Assembly: GCA_002411015.1 (NCBI GenBank)
Contig: DHPY01000070.1
Location: forward strand, 17,491 to 40,018
Length of the DNA stretch: 22,528 bases
Reading direction: 5' to 3'
From: Armatimonadetes bacterium UBA5352
Lineage (GTDB): Bacteria; Armatimonadota; Zipacnadia; Zipacnadales; UBA5352
The notes under the pieces are model-generated. The model was not told the origin of the DNA, made no database searches, and worked only from the letters and a program-made list of their open reading frames with translations. A program made the position numbers and the translations under genes. Below are positions 1 through 7,109 of the stretch, in pieces (within the stretch, counting starts at the first letter, position 1; each line of letters begins with the position of its first letter).

Positions 1-597
1 AGCATCTCATCCCACACGCTCAGGTATTCGGTGCGCTCCCTCTGCGCGGCCCACTGCGCGAGCAGCGAGTTCAGCTGCCCCATCGGCTCCGCAAGCTGCC
101 AGCGCTTCAGGCTCGGCTTCACGCTGACGACCACAAGCGTCGTCTCCGGCAGCGCCGCATGTATGCGCGCCTCAACCGCAGCGTAGTCCGCCAGCACCAG
201 TCCCGGGTTCCTTGCCTGCGGCGATGTCGTTATCGCCGGAGTAGAGCACGACCATGCGCGGCCGGTAGGCGATGATCACGCGATCCAGGTAGTAGAGCAG
301 GTCCGAAACCTGTGAGCCTCCGAAGCCGCGGTTGATGACCGGTGCGAACGGCATATCCTCCGCCACTGTCTTCCAGGCCACAACCGTTGAACTGCCGGTG
401 AACAGCAGCGGGCTCTCCGGCGGAGGCGTCTCGCGGTCGCGCTCCTCAAACTTCGCGATCGTCTCCCCCCACCGCTCCGGCGCCAGTTCCGGCGTCTCTT
501 CGCGGACCACGTTCAGCACCGGAAGCAGCATGACGCTCAGTATTGCGACGCTCGCGACCGCTGCTGCCAACTCACTCAGCGTAACGCCACTGCTCAT
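1..597 (-). CDS. SGNH/GDSL-family hydrolase with prepilin-like N-terminus; 3' partial, apparent frameshift
   Basis: Probable esterase or acylhydrolase of the SGNH fold. Seen: block I FTGSST (the nucleophile would be Ser70), block II NRGFGGSQ near residues 89-95, and block III SGDND with Asn123. The C-terminal DxxH block lies beyond the window edge. ATG at 597 is chosen because AGGAG lies 10 bases upstream. The N-terminus, SSGVTLSELAAAV followed by a hydrophobic stretch to about residue 27, looks like a type IV prepilin leader with Glu at +5 after the Gly, so the enzyme may be anchored as a pseudopilin. The reading frame breaks at about 198-207: translation in the first frame ends at 172, but the next frame continues with VLADYAAVEARIHAALPE, typical of this family, to the edge. 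One extra C in the CCCGGG at 202-207 would explain it. A real pseudogene or a sequencing error are both possible. Confidence 0.75.
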
Positions 598-766
598 ATC
601 TGTCGGTCTCCTGTCGACTGCGCGGCTCGGGTTACTCCGAGGTTGGTGTTCGCGGAGCACACCTGTCGGTCTGGCCCCGCTTGCCATGCCTGCTTCGCCA
701 TCGCCCCGCGCAATCCTGCCCTGGAGCGTGCTCGCAACAGCAGGGATTTGAGCGCGCGGCGGGGAA

Positions 767-2290
767 ATGCGCCGCGTTCGTTACATGAGGAGTGTGACCG
801 GGTTGGACGTCGCCAGACAGATCGAGGTGCTCATTCGCGCTCGCTATTCAGTCATCTACATCGTCTCCTGGGAGGAGGAGCGGGTGGAGCAGACGCTGCG
901 GGCGGTGGGGGAGAAGCTGGACAAGAACGTCTTCACGTGGACCGTCACGCAGGGGATGCTGCACGCCGACGGCCGTGGCAGCGGTGCTTCCACCGGAAGC
1001 GCTGTCCAGGGCCTTGAGTTCGCCCTCGCGCAGCAGGACCCGGCGATCTTCATCATGCGCGACTTCGACACAACTCTGAACGACCCCATCGTCGAGCGGA
1101 AGCTGCGCGATGTCGCGAAGGCATTTCGCTCGAGCTACAAGACGCTCGTGATCCTCTCACCGGTGCTCACCATCCCTCCGCACCTGGAGAAAGAGATCAC
1201 GGTCATTGACTACCCGCTGCCCGATGAGGCCGCGCTCGGTGAGCTGCTGGACGCGCTCATTGCGCAGTTGCGCGATCACCCCACCATCCACGTTGACCTC
1301 ACCGATGAGACGCGCGAGGGCATTCTGAAGGCCGCTCTTGGCCTCACCGCGACGGAGGCGGAGGATGCGTTCGCCAAAGCGGTCATCCTCAACGGCAAGC
1401 TCGACCGCGACGACATCGGCCTGATCGTCAGCGAGAAGCAGCAGGTAATCCGCAAGTCGGGGATCCTGGAGTACTACGAAGCCGAGGAGCAGATAGCCAC
1501 CGTCGGCGGCCTGGGGGCGCTGAAGGAGTGGCTGCAGAAGCGGGGGAAGGCTTTCAGCGAAAAGGCGCGCGCCTTCGGCCTCCCCGAGCCGCGCGGCGTG
1601 CTGCTCATCGGCGTGCAGGGCTGCGGGAAATCGCTCTCCGCGAAGGCAGTCTCCGGACTGTGGCATCTGCCGCTACTGAGGCTCGATCTCGGCTCCGTCT
1701 TCAGCGGGATTGTCGGCTCTTCGGAGATGAACATGCGCCGGGCCATGCGCCTCGCGGAGTCGGTCTCGCCGTGCATTCTGTGGCTGGACGAGCTGGAGAA
1801 GGGCTTCTCCGGCACAAGAAGCAGCGACTTCTCCGATGCCGGCGTGGCCGCGCGCGTCTTCGGCAGCTTCATCACCTGGCTGCAGGAGAAGACGCAGCCG
1901 GTCTTCGTGATCGCCACCGCGAATAACATCTCGGCGCTCCCCCCGGAGTTGATGCGCAAAGGGCGCTTCGACGAGATCTTCTTCATCGACCTGCCTCGCC
2001 AGGATGAGCGCGAGGAGATCTTCCGCATCCACATCGCGAGACGCGAGAGGGACCCCGAGCGCTACAACCTGCGCGCACTCGCCGAGGAGGCCGAGGGCTT
2101 CTCCGGCTCGGAGATCGAGCAGGTGGTCATCTCCGCGCTCTACGATGCATTCGACCGCGCCGGCGAGCTGTCGCAGGAGGACCTGATGGCGAACATCGGC
2201 AACACCGTGCCGCTGTCGCAGACGCGCGCGGAGGAGATTGAGGCCCTGCGCGACTGGGCCCGAGATCGCGCGCGACCGGCCTCGCCGTAG
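767..2290 (+). CDS. ycf46: Ycf46-type AAA+ ATPase
   Basis: AAA+ ATPase of about 507 residues, the usual size for the Ycf46 family. Seen: an N-terminal region (about 14-220) beginning ARQIEVLIRARYSVIYIVS, as in Ycf46, without a Walker A motif and therefore probably a degenerate ATPase domain. A canonical AAA domain follows, with Walker A GVQGCGKS (282-289), Walker B CILWLDELEK (336-345), sensor 1 VIATANN (381-387) and a MRKGRFDE arginine-finger region near 397-403. Ycf46 is best known from cyanobacteria and plastids, where a role in carbon uptake has been proposed; its role elsewhere is unknown. The start is uncertain. ATG 767 has only a weak upstream purine run, ATG 785 is also possible, and TTG 803 has AGGAG 10 bases upstream and would begin nearest the conserved region. 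The gene stands alone, and a palindrome begins at the base after its TAG stop. Confidence 0.87.
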   Translation: MRRVRYMRSVTGLDVARQIEVLIRARYSVIYIVSWEEERVEQTLRAVGEKLDKNVFTWTVTQGMLHADGRGSGASTGSAVQGLEFALAQQDPAIFIMRDFDTTLNDPIVERKLRDVAKAFRSSYKTLVILSPVLTIPPHLEKEITVIDYPLPDEAALGELLDALIAQLRDHPTIHVDLTDETREGILKAALGLTATEAEDAFAKAVILNGKLDRDDIGLIVSEKQQVIRKSGILEYYEAEEQIATVGGLGALKEWLQKRGKAFSEKARAFGLPEPRGVLLIGVQGCGKSLSAKAVSGLWHLPLLRLDLGSVFSGIVGSSEMNMRRAMRLAESVSPCILWLDELEKGFSGTRSSDFSDAGVAARVFGSFITWLQEKTQPVFVIATANNISALPPELMRKGRFDEIFFIDLPRQDEREEIFRIHIARRERDPERYNLRALAEEAEGFSGSEIEQVVISALYDAFDRAGELSQEDLMANIGNTVPLSQTRAEEIEALRDWARDRARPASP

Positions 2291-2310
2291 GACAGGCGTC
2301 CTCGCCTGTC
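2291..2310. repeat. Perfect palindrome directly after a stop codon
   Basis: GACAGGCG-TCCT-CGCCTGTC is an 8-bp perfect stem with a 4-base loop. It begins at the base after the TAG of the AAA+ ATPase gene. A third half-arm, CGCCTGTC, follows at 2316-2323. There is no T-tract, so this is either an RNA 3'-end hairpin or a dispersed repeat unit. Confidence 0.6.
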
Positions 2311-2337
2311 AGTCTCGCCTGTCCATGCCGATCGAGC

Positions 2338-2367
2338 AGAGCGGCGCCGAGCTATCGACGCCGCTCT
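2338..2367. terminator. Hairpin between convergent genes (possible bidirectional terminator)
   Basis: AGAGCGGCG at 2338-2346 pairs perfectly with CGCCGCTCT at 2359-2367 around a 12-base loop. It lies between the convergent ATPase gene (ends 2290) and aminotransferase gene (ends 2394). There is no U-tract on either strand, so intrinsic termination is plausible but unproven. Confidence 0.4.
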
Positions 2368-2393
2368 CTGGCCATGTCATCGCCTCTGGGGCA

Positions 2394-3590
2394 CTAGCCC
2401 GTCTTCACTCGCTCGACCGCCTCCCAGAGCGCCGCGCAGATGTACTCGTTATCGGAGGACGAGATCTGCGGGTGGATCGGCACGCAGAAGAGCCGCTGCC
2501 CGAGCAGCTCTGAGCGCGGGAGATCGCTGTGGTCGGTGTTGTTGAAGAGGAACTGGTTGGAGTGGTAGCACGGCGGGTTCGCCACCACGCACGGAACGTC
2601 GAACTCCTCGCGCATGATCTGCAGGAGCCGGTCACGCTTCTCGCCCGCCCACTCCTCGGGCACGAGGCAGGTGTAGAGGTAATAGCTGTGCCAGCAGTCC
2701 TCAGGCACGTAGGGCAGCTCGATCGGGTCGATCCCCGCGAGCAGTCCGTTGCGCTCGGCGGCGACCGCCCGGCGCTGGTCGAGCATCGTGTCGATGCGCC
2801 CGAGCTGCACGAGGCCGACCGCCGCCTGAACGTTCGTCATCTTGTAGTTCGTGCCCCAGACGTCGCCGCCGAAGCCGCGGATCTTGCGCATCCGCTCGGC
2901 ATCGCCGGCCTCCTGGGTGACGACCATCCCTCCCTCGCCGAGGGTGGTCATGTTCTTCATCGTGTGGAAGCTGAAGACGCAGATCCATTCCCACGAGCCG
3001 ACGCGGCGGTCCTTGAGCCTCGCGCCGCATGAGCGGGCCGCGTCGCCGATCACCTTCGGCGGGCCAAAGCGCGGGTGCGGGTGGTTCTCGGCGATCTCGA
3101 CGTATGCGTCAATCGGAGCCGCCATCCCGTTCATGTGCACCGGGAAGATCGCGCGCGTGCGGTCGGTGATACGCGCTTCCACGTCAGCCGGATCCGCCTG
3201 GAAAGTCCGCTCGTCCACCTCGCACCAGACGACCTTCCCGCCCTGCCCGAGGACCGCGAGCGCCGCGGCCTTAAAGTTGATCGCCGGCACGATCACCTCA
3301 TCGCCCGGCTGCAGGTCCAGCGCCATCACGGCCATGTCCAGGCCCGAGCCGGCGCCATTCACGGTCAGCGCATAGCGCGCGCCACACCACTCCGCGAACT
3401 TGTCCTCGAACTCGTGCGAGACCTCATTGTGCGCGTCAAAGCCGACGTCCGGGCGGTTGCAGCGCTCCATCTCAGCGCGCACGGCCTCGAACTCCTCGGG
3501 CCCGTAGTAGGAGCCCATCCTCGGCTCGTTCGCCCACTGGATATCCGGCTTCTGCGTCGCGATGATCTCTCTGCGGCGATCGGCGTCCAT
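2394..3590 (-). CDS. DegT/DnrJ/EryC1/StrS-family PLP-dependent aminotransferase
   Basis: Fold type I PLP enzyme of the sugar aminotransferase family (398 aa, typical length). Members usually transfer an amino group to a keto-sugar nucleotide for surface polysaccharide or secondary metabolite synthesis. Seen, numbered from the chosen start: NGAGSGLDMAV (about 78-88, phosphate-binding region), GDAARSCGA with Asp183 for the pyridine nitrogen, and the Schiff-base lysine Lys212 in FSFHTMKNMTTLGEGG. An ATG also exists at 3596, but GGGAGG would then lie only 2 bases away; ATG at 3590 has the same site at 8 bases and is preferred. It is the last gene of the apparent operon from rnhB, 60 bases after the metallo-hydrolase gene. 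No sugar-nucleotide genes are adjacent, so the substrate cannot be named. Confidence 0.9.
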   Translation of the reverse strand: MDADRRREIIATQKPDIQWANEPRMGSYYGPEEFEAVRAEMERCNRPDVGFDAHNEVSHEFEDKFAEWCGARYALTVNGAGSGLDMAVMALDLQPGDEVIVPAINFKAAALAVLGQGGKVVWCEVDERTFQADPADVEARITDRTRAIFPVHMNGMAAPIDAYVEIAENHPHPRFGPPKVIGDAARSCGARLKDRRVGSWEWICVFSFHTMKNMTTLGEGGMVVTQEAGDAERMRKIRGFGGDVWGTNYKMTNVQAAVGLVQLGRIDTMLDQRRAVAAERNGLLAGIDPIELPYVPEDCWHSYYLYTCLVPEEWAGEKRDRLLQIMREEFDVPCVVANPPCYHSNQFLFNNTDHSDLPRSELLGQRLFCVPIHPQISSSDNEYICAALWEAVERVKTG

Positions 3591-3650
3591 TGGCATTGCC
3601 TCCCGTGCTTGTGTTGGGCGGAGGGTTCCTCGCCGGGCTTCGCGCGACCT

Positions 3651-4433
3651 CTACAGCTCGATTTCCATCCCGTCGCGCGCGATCGTGAACGGGAACGGGA
3701 GGTGCGTGAAGCACATCTCCCACAGCCGGTCCTCGCCCGTCCCGTGCCATGGGTCCCAGATGTGCGTCAGCAGCAGCTTCGCCACCGGCTTGTCCGCCAG
3801 CCACGGGAGGACCTCCTCCGGACGGATGTGCGTCATCTCCATCACGAGCAGGTCCAGCGGCTCAGCCACCACGCGGTCGAGGCAATGGAAGTCACGCGGC
3901 TGGTCGCCGCTGAAGGCGATGCGCCGGCCCTCCAGCTCCATCAGGTAGCTGAACGCCTGGCCGCGGTTCGGCAGCCCAAGTTCCGCGTACTTCGCGCCAA
4001 GCGACTCGAGGTGCCCGCTCGGGAGCGCCGTCACCCGCAGGCGCTCATCGGAGTAGCAGGGCCCCTCATCCACCCCGGATAGCTCCAGCTTCACGGGGCG
4101 CACCTCCGGCGCGATGTACAGCGCCTCCAGGTACGCCTGGAGGCGCTCGATGGCCTCGGAGGGCAGGCAGTAGGTGACGGTCTGCTCTGCGCCGCGCCCG
4201 TGCTTGAGCATATTCGTGAGCTGCGCGAGACCGCCAACGTGGTCCGCGTGCATGTGCGTGACGAAGAGCGCGCGCAGGGCCCCGAAGTCCTTCCCCGCGC
4301 GGCGGTAGGTCGCCGAGACCGGCTCGCCGCAGTCTACGAGATAGGCGAAGCCATCGCTCTCGATGAGTGTTGAGGAGCTGTTGCGGGTCAGGGTGTGGCT
4401 GCCATGGCTGGTGCCGAGGGTCGTGATGAGCAT
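3651..4433 (-). CDS. Metallo-beta-lactamase-fold hydrolase (RNase Z-like)
   Basis: MBL-fold protein of 260 aa with a di-metal site, closest in layout to the RNase Z/ElaC-like group. Seen: N-terminal MLITTLGTSHGSHTLTRNSS, the metal motif THMHADHVGG (His60, His62, Asp64, His65), PSGH (His141), FSGDQ (Asp177) and LLTHIWDPWH (His224). The DCGEP segment after the first strands fits the fold. ATG 4433 has GGAGG 9 bases upstream. It lies between the pseudopilin and aminotransferase genes on the same strand. A true tRNA 3'-processing role is not supported beyond the fold: the N-terminal loop differs from canonical RNase Z, and a phosphodiesterase or other small-molecule hydrolase is equally possible. 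Confidence 0.85.
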   Translation of the reverse strand: MLITTLGTSHGSHTLTRNSSSTLIESDGFAYLVDCGEPVSATYRRAGKDFGALRALFVTHMHADHVGGLAQLTNMLKHGRGAEQTVTYCLPSEAIERLQAYLEALYIAPEVRPVKLELSGVDEGPCYSDERLRVTALPSGHLESLGAKYAELGLPNRGQAFSYLMELEGRRIAFSGDQPRDFHCLDRVVAEPLDLLVMEMTHIRPEEVLPWLADKPVAKLLLTHIWDPWHGTGEDRLWEMCFTHLPFPFTIARDGMEIEL

Positions 4434-4517
4434 CGCGCGGGGCCTCCGGTGGATGGCTGGAAAGGAGGTGGAAGATTGGCCGCGATGGGCGCGCTCACCT
4501 GCAACGATGGGGAATCG

Positions 4518-4530
4518 GGCGGTGACCGCC
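4518..4530. repeat. Palindrome at the pseudopilin stop codon
   Basis: GGCGGT-G-ACCGCC. It overlaps the last base of the TAG stop at 4530-4532 of the pseudopilin gene. It is short and could be chance, but fits a recurring pattern of inverted repeats at stop codons in this window. Confidence 0.3.
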
Positions 4531-5162
4531 TACTGCACCGGAGTGTTCCAGGCGCGATCGTACTGCTCGCGGTTGGCGCTCTTCGCGTGGCCGTCCCCGA
4601 AGAGGATGTTCCAGCGCCCCGCCTCGTAGCTGAGCCCCCCGTGCCATGCGCCATGCGCGTCCATCATGATGTTGGTGTTGGCGGGGTCAGCGAGCGTTGA
4701 GGGACCGATGTGCGCGAAGGCGACCTCCGTGCGGAAGAGGTAGCTCGACCCAACCCCGGCGAATGCGGTCGGCCGAGCAGGCATCAGGTAGGGCGTCCCC
4801 TCCAACTCGCTGTAGCCGGTGTCCCCGGCGCAGTGGAAGACCTCGCGGCTCTTGCAGTAGGGCTGCAGCACATCCACAAGCCGGGGCATGACGGCGATGA
4901 GCGCCTGCCACTGCGGGAATCCCGCCCAGATCTGCGGTGCGTGCTCATCGGCAGCGTCCTTCGCGAACGGGTAGAGGTCATCGTAATCCGCGGCGTACAT
5001 CTCGTGCGCAAGCCCAAGCTGCTTGAGGTTGCTGAGGCACTGCGTCTCACGGGCCTTCGCGCGGGCGCGGGCGAACACCGGGAAGATCAGTGCCGCGAGG
5101 ATCGCGATGATCGCCACCACCACGAGAAGCTCGATCAGCGTGAATCCGCGGCTGCGCATCAT
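4530..5162 (-). CDS. Type II secretion/type IV pilin-like protein (pseudopilin, H-X9-DG type)
   Basis: Secreted or surface pseudopilin of 210 aa. Seen: a class III leader MMRSRG followed by FTLIELLVVVAIIAILAAL (cleavage expected after Gly6, with Glu at mature position +5), a hydrophobic helix to about residue 28, then FPVFARARAKARETQCLSN. The C-terminal GRWNILFGDGHAKS carries the DGH end motif. This class is highly expanded in Armatimonadota and Planctomycetes. It has no known substrate and may form surface filaments or stay as a membrane-anchored module. ATG 5162 has GGAG 6 bases upstream and overlaps the rnhB stop codon as ATGA, so translational coupling is likely. No pilus assembly genes are nearby. 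Confidence 0.9.
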   Translation of the reverse strand: MMRSRGFTLIELLVVVAIIAILAALIFPVFARARAKARETQCLSNLKQLGLAHEMYAADYDDLYPFAKDAADEHAPQIWAGFPQWQALIAVMPRLVDVLQPYCKSREVFHCAGDTGYSELEGTPYLMPARPTAFAGVGSSYLFRTEVAFAHIGPSTLADPANTNIMMDAHGAWHGGLSYEAGRWNILFGDGHAKSANREQYDRAWNTPVQ

Positions 5163-5842
5163 TCGTCACTCCGGTAGTGGGAGATGCGCGCGAGGTCCTC
5201 GGCGTCGAATGGCAGGTGGTCGCTGCGCAGGTCAGTCACGAACCAGTAGCGTCGCCGGTGGATGGGGGAGGGGCCGAGCCGCCTGACGGCTTCCTTGTGC
5301 TGCGGTGTCGCGTAGCCGCGGTTGCTCTCGAGCCCATACCCGCGGTGGGTAAGCGACAGCCGCTCCATCATGCGATCGCGCGTCACCTTCGCCAGGATGG
5401 ACGCGGCGCCCATGCGAGGCGAGCAGGCGTCGCCGCCGACGAATGCGCGGTGGGCATGTGCGATGCCGCGCGGCGGGAGACCGTCTATGAGGGTGAACTC
5501 GGGCTGCACCGTGAGGCCCTCCAGCGCCCGGCGCATCGCGAGGCAGGTCGCGCCCCAGACGTTGATGCGATCGATCACGTCGGCCTCCACCACGCCAACG
5601 GCCCACGCGAGCGCGCATGCCCGGACCTCCTCATAGGCGACATCGCGCTGCTCGTGCGTGAGCAGCTTCGAGTCGGCCACCAACTCCAGCCGCACCCCCG
5701 GCTCCAGAATCACCGCAGCCGCCACGAGCGGTCCGGCCATCGCGCCACGCCCGACCTCGTCCACCCCCGCGAGCAGCCGGTGGCCACGGTCGAGGGCCCA
5801 CTCATCCGGTTCACCGAACTTGTAGCGCGGCTGCTGGTTCAT
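5159..5842 (-). CDS. rnhB: Ribonuclease HII
   Basis: RNase HII removes ribonucleotides misincorporated in DNA and cleaves RNA-DNA hybrids in the cytoplasm. Seen, numbered from the chosen start: GVDEVGRGAMAGPLVAAAV with Asp28 and Glu29, DSKLL (57-61), LIDG with Asp120, GGDACS with Asp138, and AASILAKVTRDRMME. The four acidic catalytic residues are all present. The length of 227 aa is typical. An in-frame ATG lies at 5872, but ATG 5842 is preferred: AGGAG is 7 bases upstream and the predicted promoter (-10 at 5878-5883) would start transcription at about 5871, too late for the longer form. It is the first gene of an operon with the pseudopilin, MBL-fold and aminotransferase genes. Confidence 0.95.
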   Translation of the reverse strand: MNQQPRYKFGEPDEWALDRGHRLLAGVDEVGRGAMAGPLVAAAVILEPGVRLELVADSKLLTHEQRDVAYEEVRACALAWAVGVVEADVIDRINVWGATCLAMRRALEGLTVQPEFTLIDGLPPRGIAHAHRAFVGGDACSPRMGAASILAKVTRDRMMERLSLTHRGYGLESNRGYATPQHKEAVRRLGPSPIHRRRYWFVTDLRSDHLPFDAEDLARISHYRSDE

Positions 5843-5877
5843 CTGAAAGCTCCTCGCGCGCTCTGGCGGCAACTGTC

Positions 5878-5907
5878 AGTGTACTGCGAATGGCCGACAT
5901 ATGTAAA
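5878..5907 (-). promoter_or_regulatory. Putative sigma70-type promoter of the rnhB operon
   Basis: On the minus strand, -35 TTTACA (5902-5907) and -10 TACACT (5878-5883) are separated by 18 bases. The -35 box overlaps the 3' foot of the lepB hairpin. The predicted start near 5871 would leave a leader of about 29 bases before rnhB. Confidence 0.5.
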
Positions 5908-5938
5908 GACCGGATCGGGGAAGCCCGATCCGGTCTTT
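5905..5938 (-). terminator. Intrinsic terminator-like hairpin after lepB
   Basis: A perfect 15-bp stem (AAAGACCGGATCGGG at 5905-5919 with its complement at 5924-5938) and a 4-base loop, 36 bases past the lepB stop codon. On the minus strand the stem ends in GGTCTTT followed by ACAT, so the U-tract is short. It is the strongest hairpin seen in the window and probably ends the ffh-lepB operon. Confidence 0.75.
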
Positions 5939-5973
5939 GTGCGGGTCCAGTCAATCCCCGAAGGGGGAGCGAG

Positions 5974-6657
5974 TCAGTGTAGTATCCGGATGCGCTGTGG
6001 CGGCCAGAAGATGACCATCGCCTTGCCCAGGATGTTCTCCCGGGGCACGAACGGTCGCGCCTGCCACTCACCGGTGTCCGGGTCCCAGAAGCCCCAGCGA
6101 TGGCTGTCGTTGGAGTCATTCCGGTTGTCGCCCATCATCACGAAGTTGCCCGGGGGCACACTCACGCAGTGATCCGGATCGGGCCAGACGTAGTTCGGCG
6201 GCTCCGCGATGTACTCCTCGGCCAGGCGCTCGCCGTCGCGATAAAGGGCGCTGTCCTTCACGCAGAGCCTGTTGCCCGGCGCTCCCGTGATGCGCTTGAT
6301 GAAATCCTTGTCATCAGGCGACGCGGCCGGCGGTGCATTGAAGACCGCGATCTCGTCGGGCTTCGGGGCGCGCACAAAGTACACGAACTTGTTGACGAGA
6401 ATCCGGTCACCCTCCTGCAGCGTGGGCAGCATGGAGCCCGACGGGATGTAGAAGGCCTGGATGACGAACGGGCGGAGCAGGCAGAAGACGAGAAGCACCG
6501 CAACAAGCGCAGAGTCCACGATCTCGAGGATCGAGACCCGCGACGCGCGGCTCATCTCTATGCGGGGCACCGCGACGCGAACGCCCACTATGATGCCTAT
6601 CAACCCGACAATCTGCCATGGGTTGTCAAAGGCAAGGATTGACTCTGCTCCGTTCAA
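5974..6657 (-). CDS. lepB: Signal peptidase I
   Basis: Membrane-bound serine protease that removes Sec and Tat signal peptides. Seen: hydrophobic segments at about 14-30 and 47-67, box B IPSGSMLPT with the nucleophile Ser75, box D DFIKRITGAPG with the general base Lys121, and box E MMGDNRNDSNDS. The length of 227 aa is normal. The start is TTG at 6657, with AGGAG 5 bases upstream; no ATG fits. It is the last gene of the ffh operon, about 30 bases after rplS, and is followed by a strong hairpin. Its position next to rplS is common in several phyla. Substrates would include the exported proteins encoded at 13447-19089. Confidence 0.95.
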   Translation of the reverse strand: MNGAESILAFDNPWQIVGLIGIIVGVRVAVPRIEMSRASRVSILEIVDSALVAVLLVFCLLRPFVIQAFYIPSGSMLPTLQEGDRILVNKFVYFVRAPKPDEIAVFNAPPAASPDDKDFIKRITGAPGNRLCVKDSALYRDGERLAEEYIAEPPNYVWPDPDHCVSVPPGNFVMMGDNRNDSNDSHRWGFWDPDTGEWQARPFVPRENILGKAMVIFWPPQRIRILH

Positions 6658-6688
6658 GGTTGCTCCTCAACTGACAGGCAGGTCTGCG

Positions 6689-7063
6689 TCAGGCGTTCTT
6701 CGGCTTCTCGATGCGCTCGCGCACGCGCGCGCCGCGGCCGACGCGATTGCGCAGGTAGTAGAGTTTGGCGCGGCGGGTAGCACCCATGCGGGTGACCTCA
6801 ATGGCCGAGACGGTGGGGGAGTGTACCGGGAAGGTGCGCTCCACGCCGATGCCGTGGGTGACGCGGCGGACGGTGAAGGTCTCGTTAAGACCGCTGCCCT
6901 TGCGCGCGATGACGATGCCCTCGAAGGGCTGCACGCGCACGCGCGTCTCCTTGCCGCTGACCTCAGAGATGCGCACGCCGACGCGCACCGTGTCGCCCGG
7001 CTGGAAAGCCGGCACCTCGGACTTCTTGTTCTCTTCTTCAATCCGCCTGAGCAGGTCGGTCAT
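6689..7063 (-). CDS. rplS: 50S ribosomal protein L19
   Basis: Large-subunit protein at the 30S-50S interface. Seen: FQPGDTVRVGVRI, RVQPFEGIVIARKGSGLNETFTV in segments, the VERTFPVHSPTV motif, and the C-terminal RRAKLYYLRNRVGRGARVRE, all typical of L19. The length of 124 aa is normal. ATG 7063 is chosen because GAGGAG lies 8 bases upstream and the conserved N-terminus TDLLRRIEEEN follows; an open extension to 7144 overlaps the end of trmD and does not look like L19. It sits 46 bases after trmD in the standard operon order. Confidence 0.97.
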   Translation of the reverse strand: MTDLLRRIEEENKKSEVPAFQPGDTVRVGVRISEVSGKETRVRVQPFEGIVIARKGSGLNETFTVRRVTHGIGVERTFPVHSPTVSAIEVTRMGATRRAKLYYLRNRVGRGARVRERIEKPKNA

Positions 7064-7109
7064 CGTAATTGCTCCTCGCTCGCACCGACGCAGATGGCCG
7101 GTCTTTGGT

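Noticed and set aside
2394..3590. Dedicated sugar-antibiotic or O-antigen cluster around the aminotransferase
   Set aside because: No glycosyltransferase, nucleotidyltransferase or dehydratase is adjacent, so one family member alone does not define a cluster.
3075..4082. Long plus-strand open frame (335 aa) across the aminotransferase and MBL genes
   Set aside because: It is antisense to two well-supported genes, has an Arg/His-rich composition typical of GC-rich shadow frames, and has no good ribosome binding site or domain.
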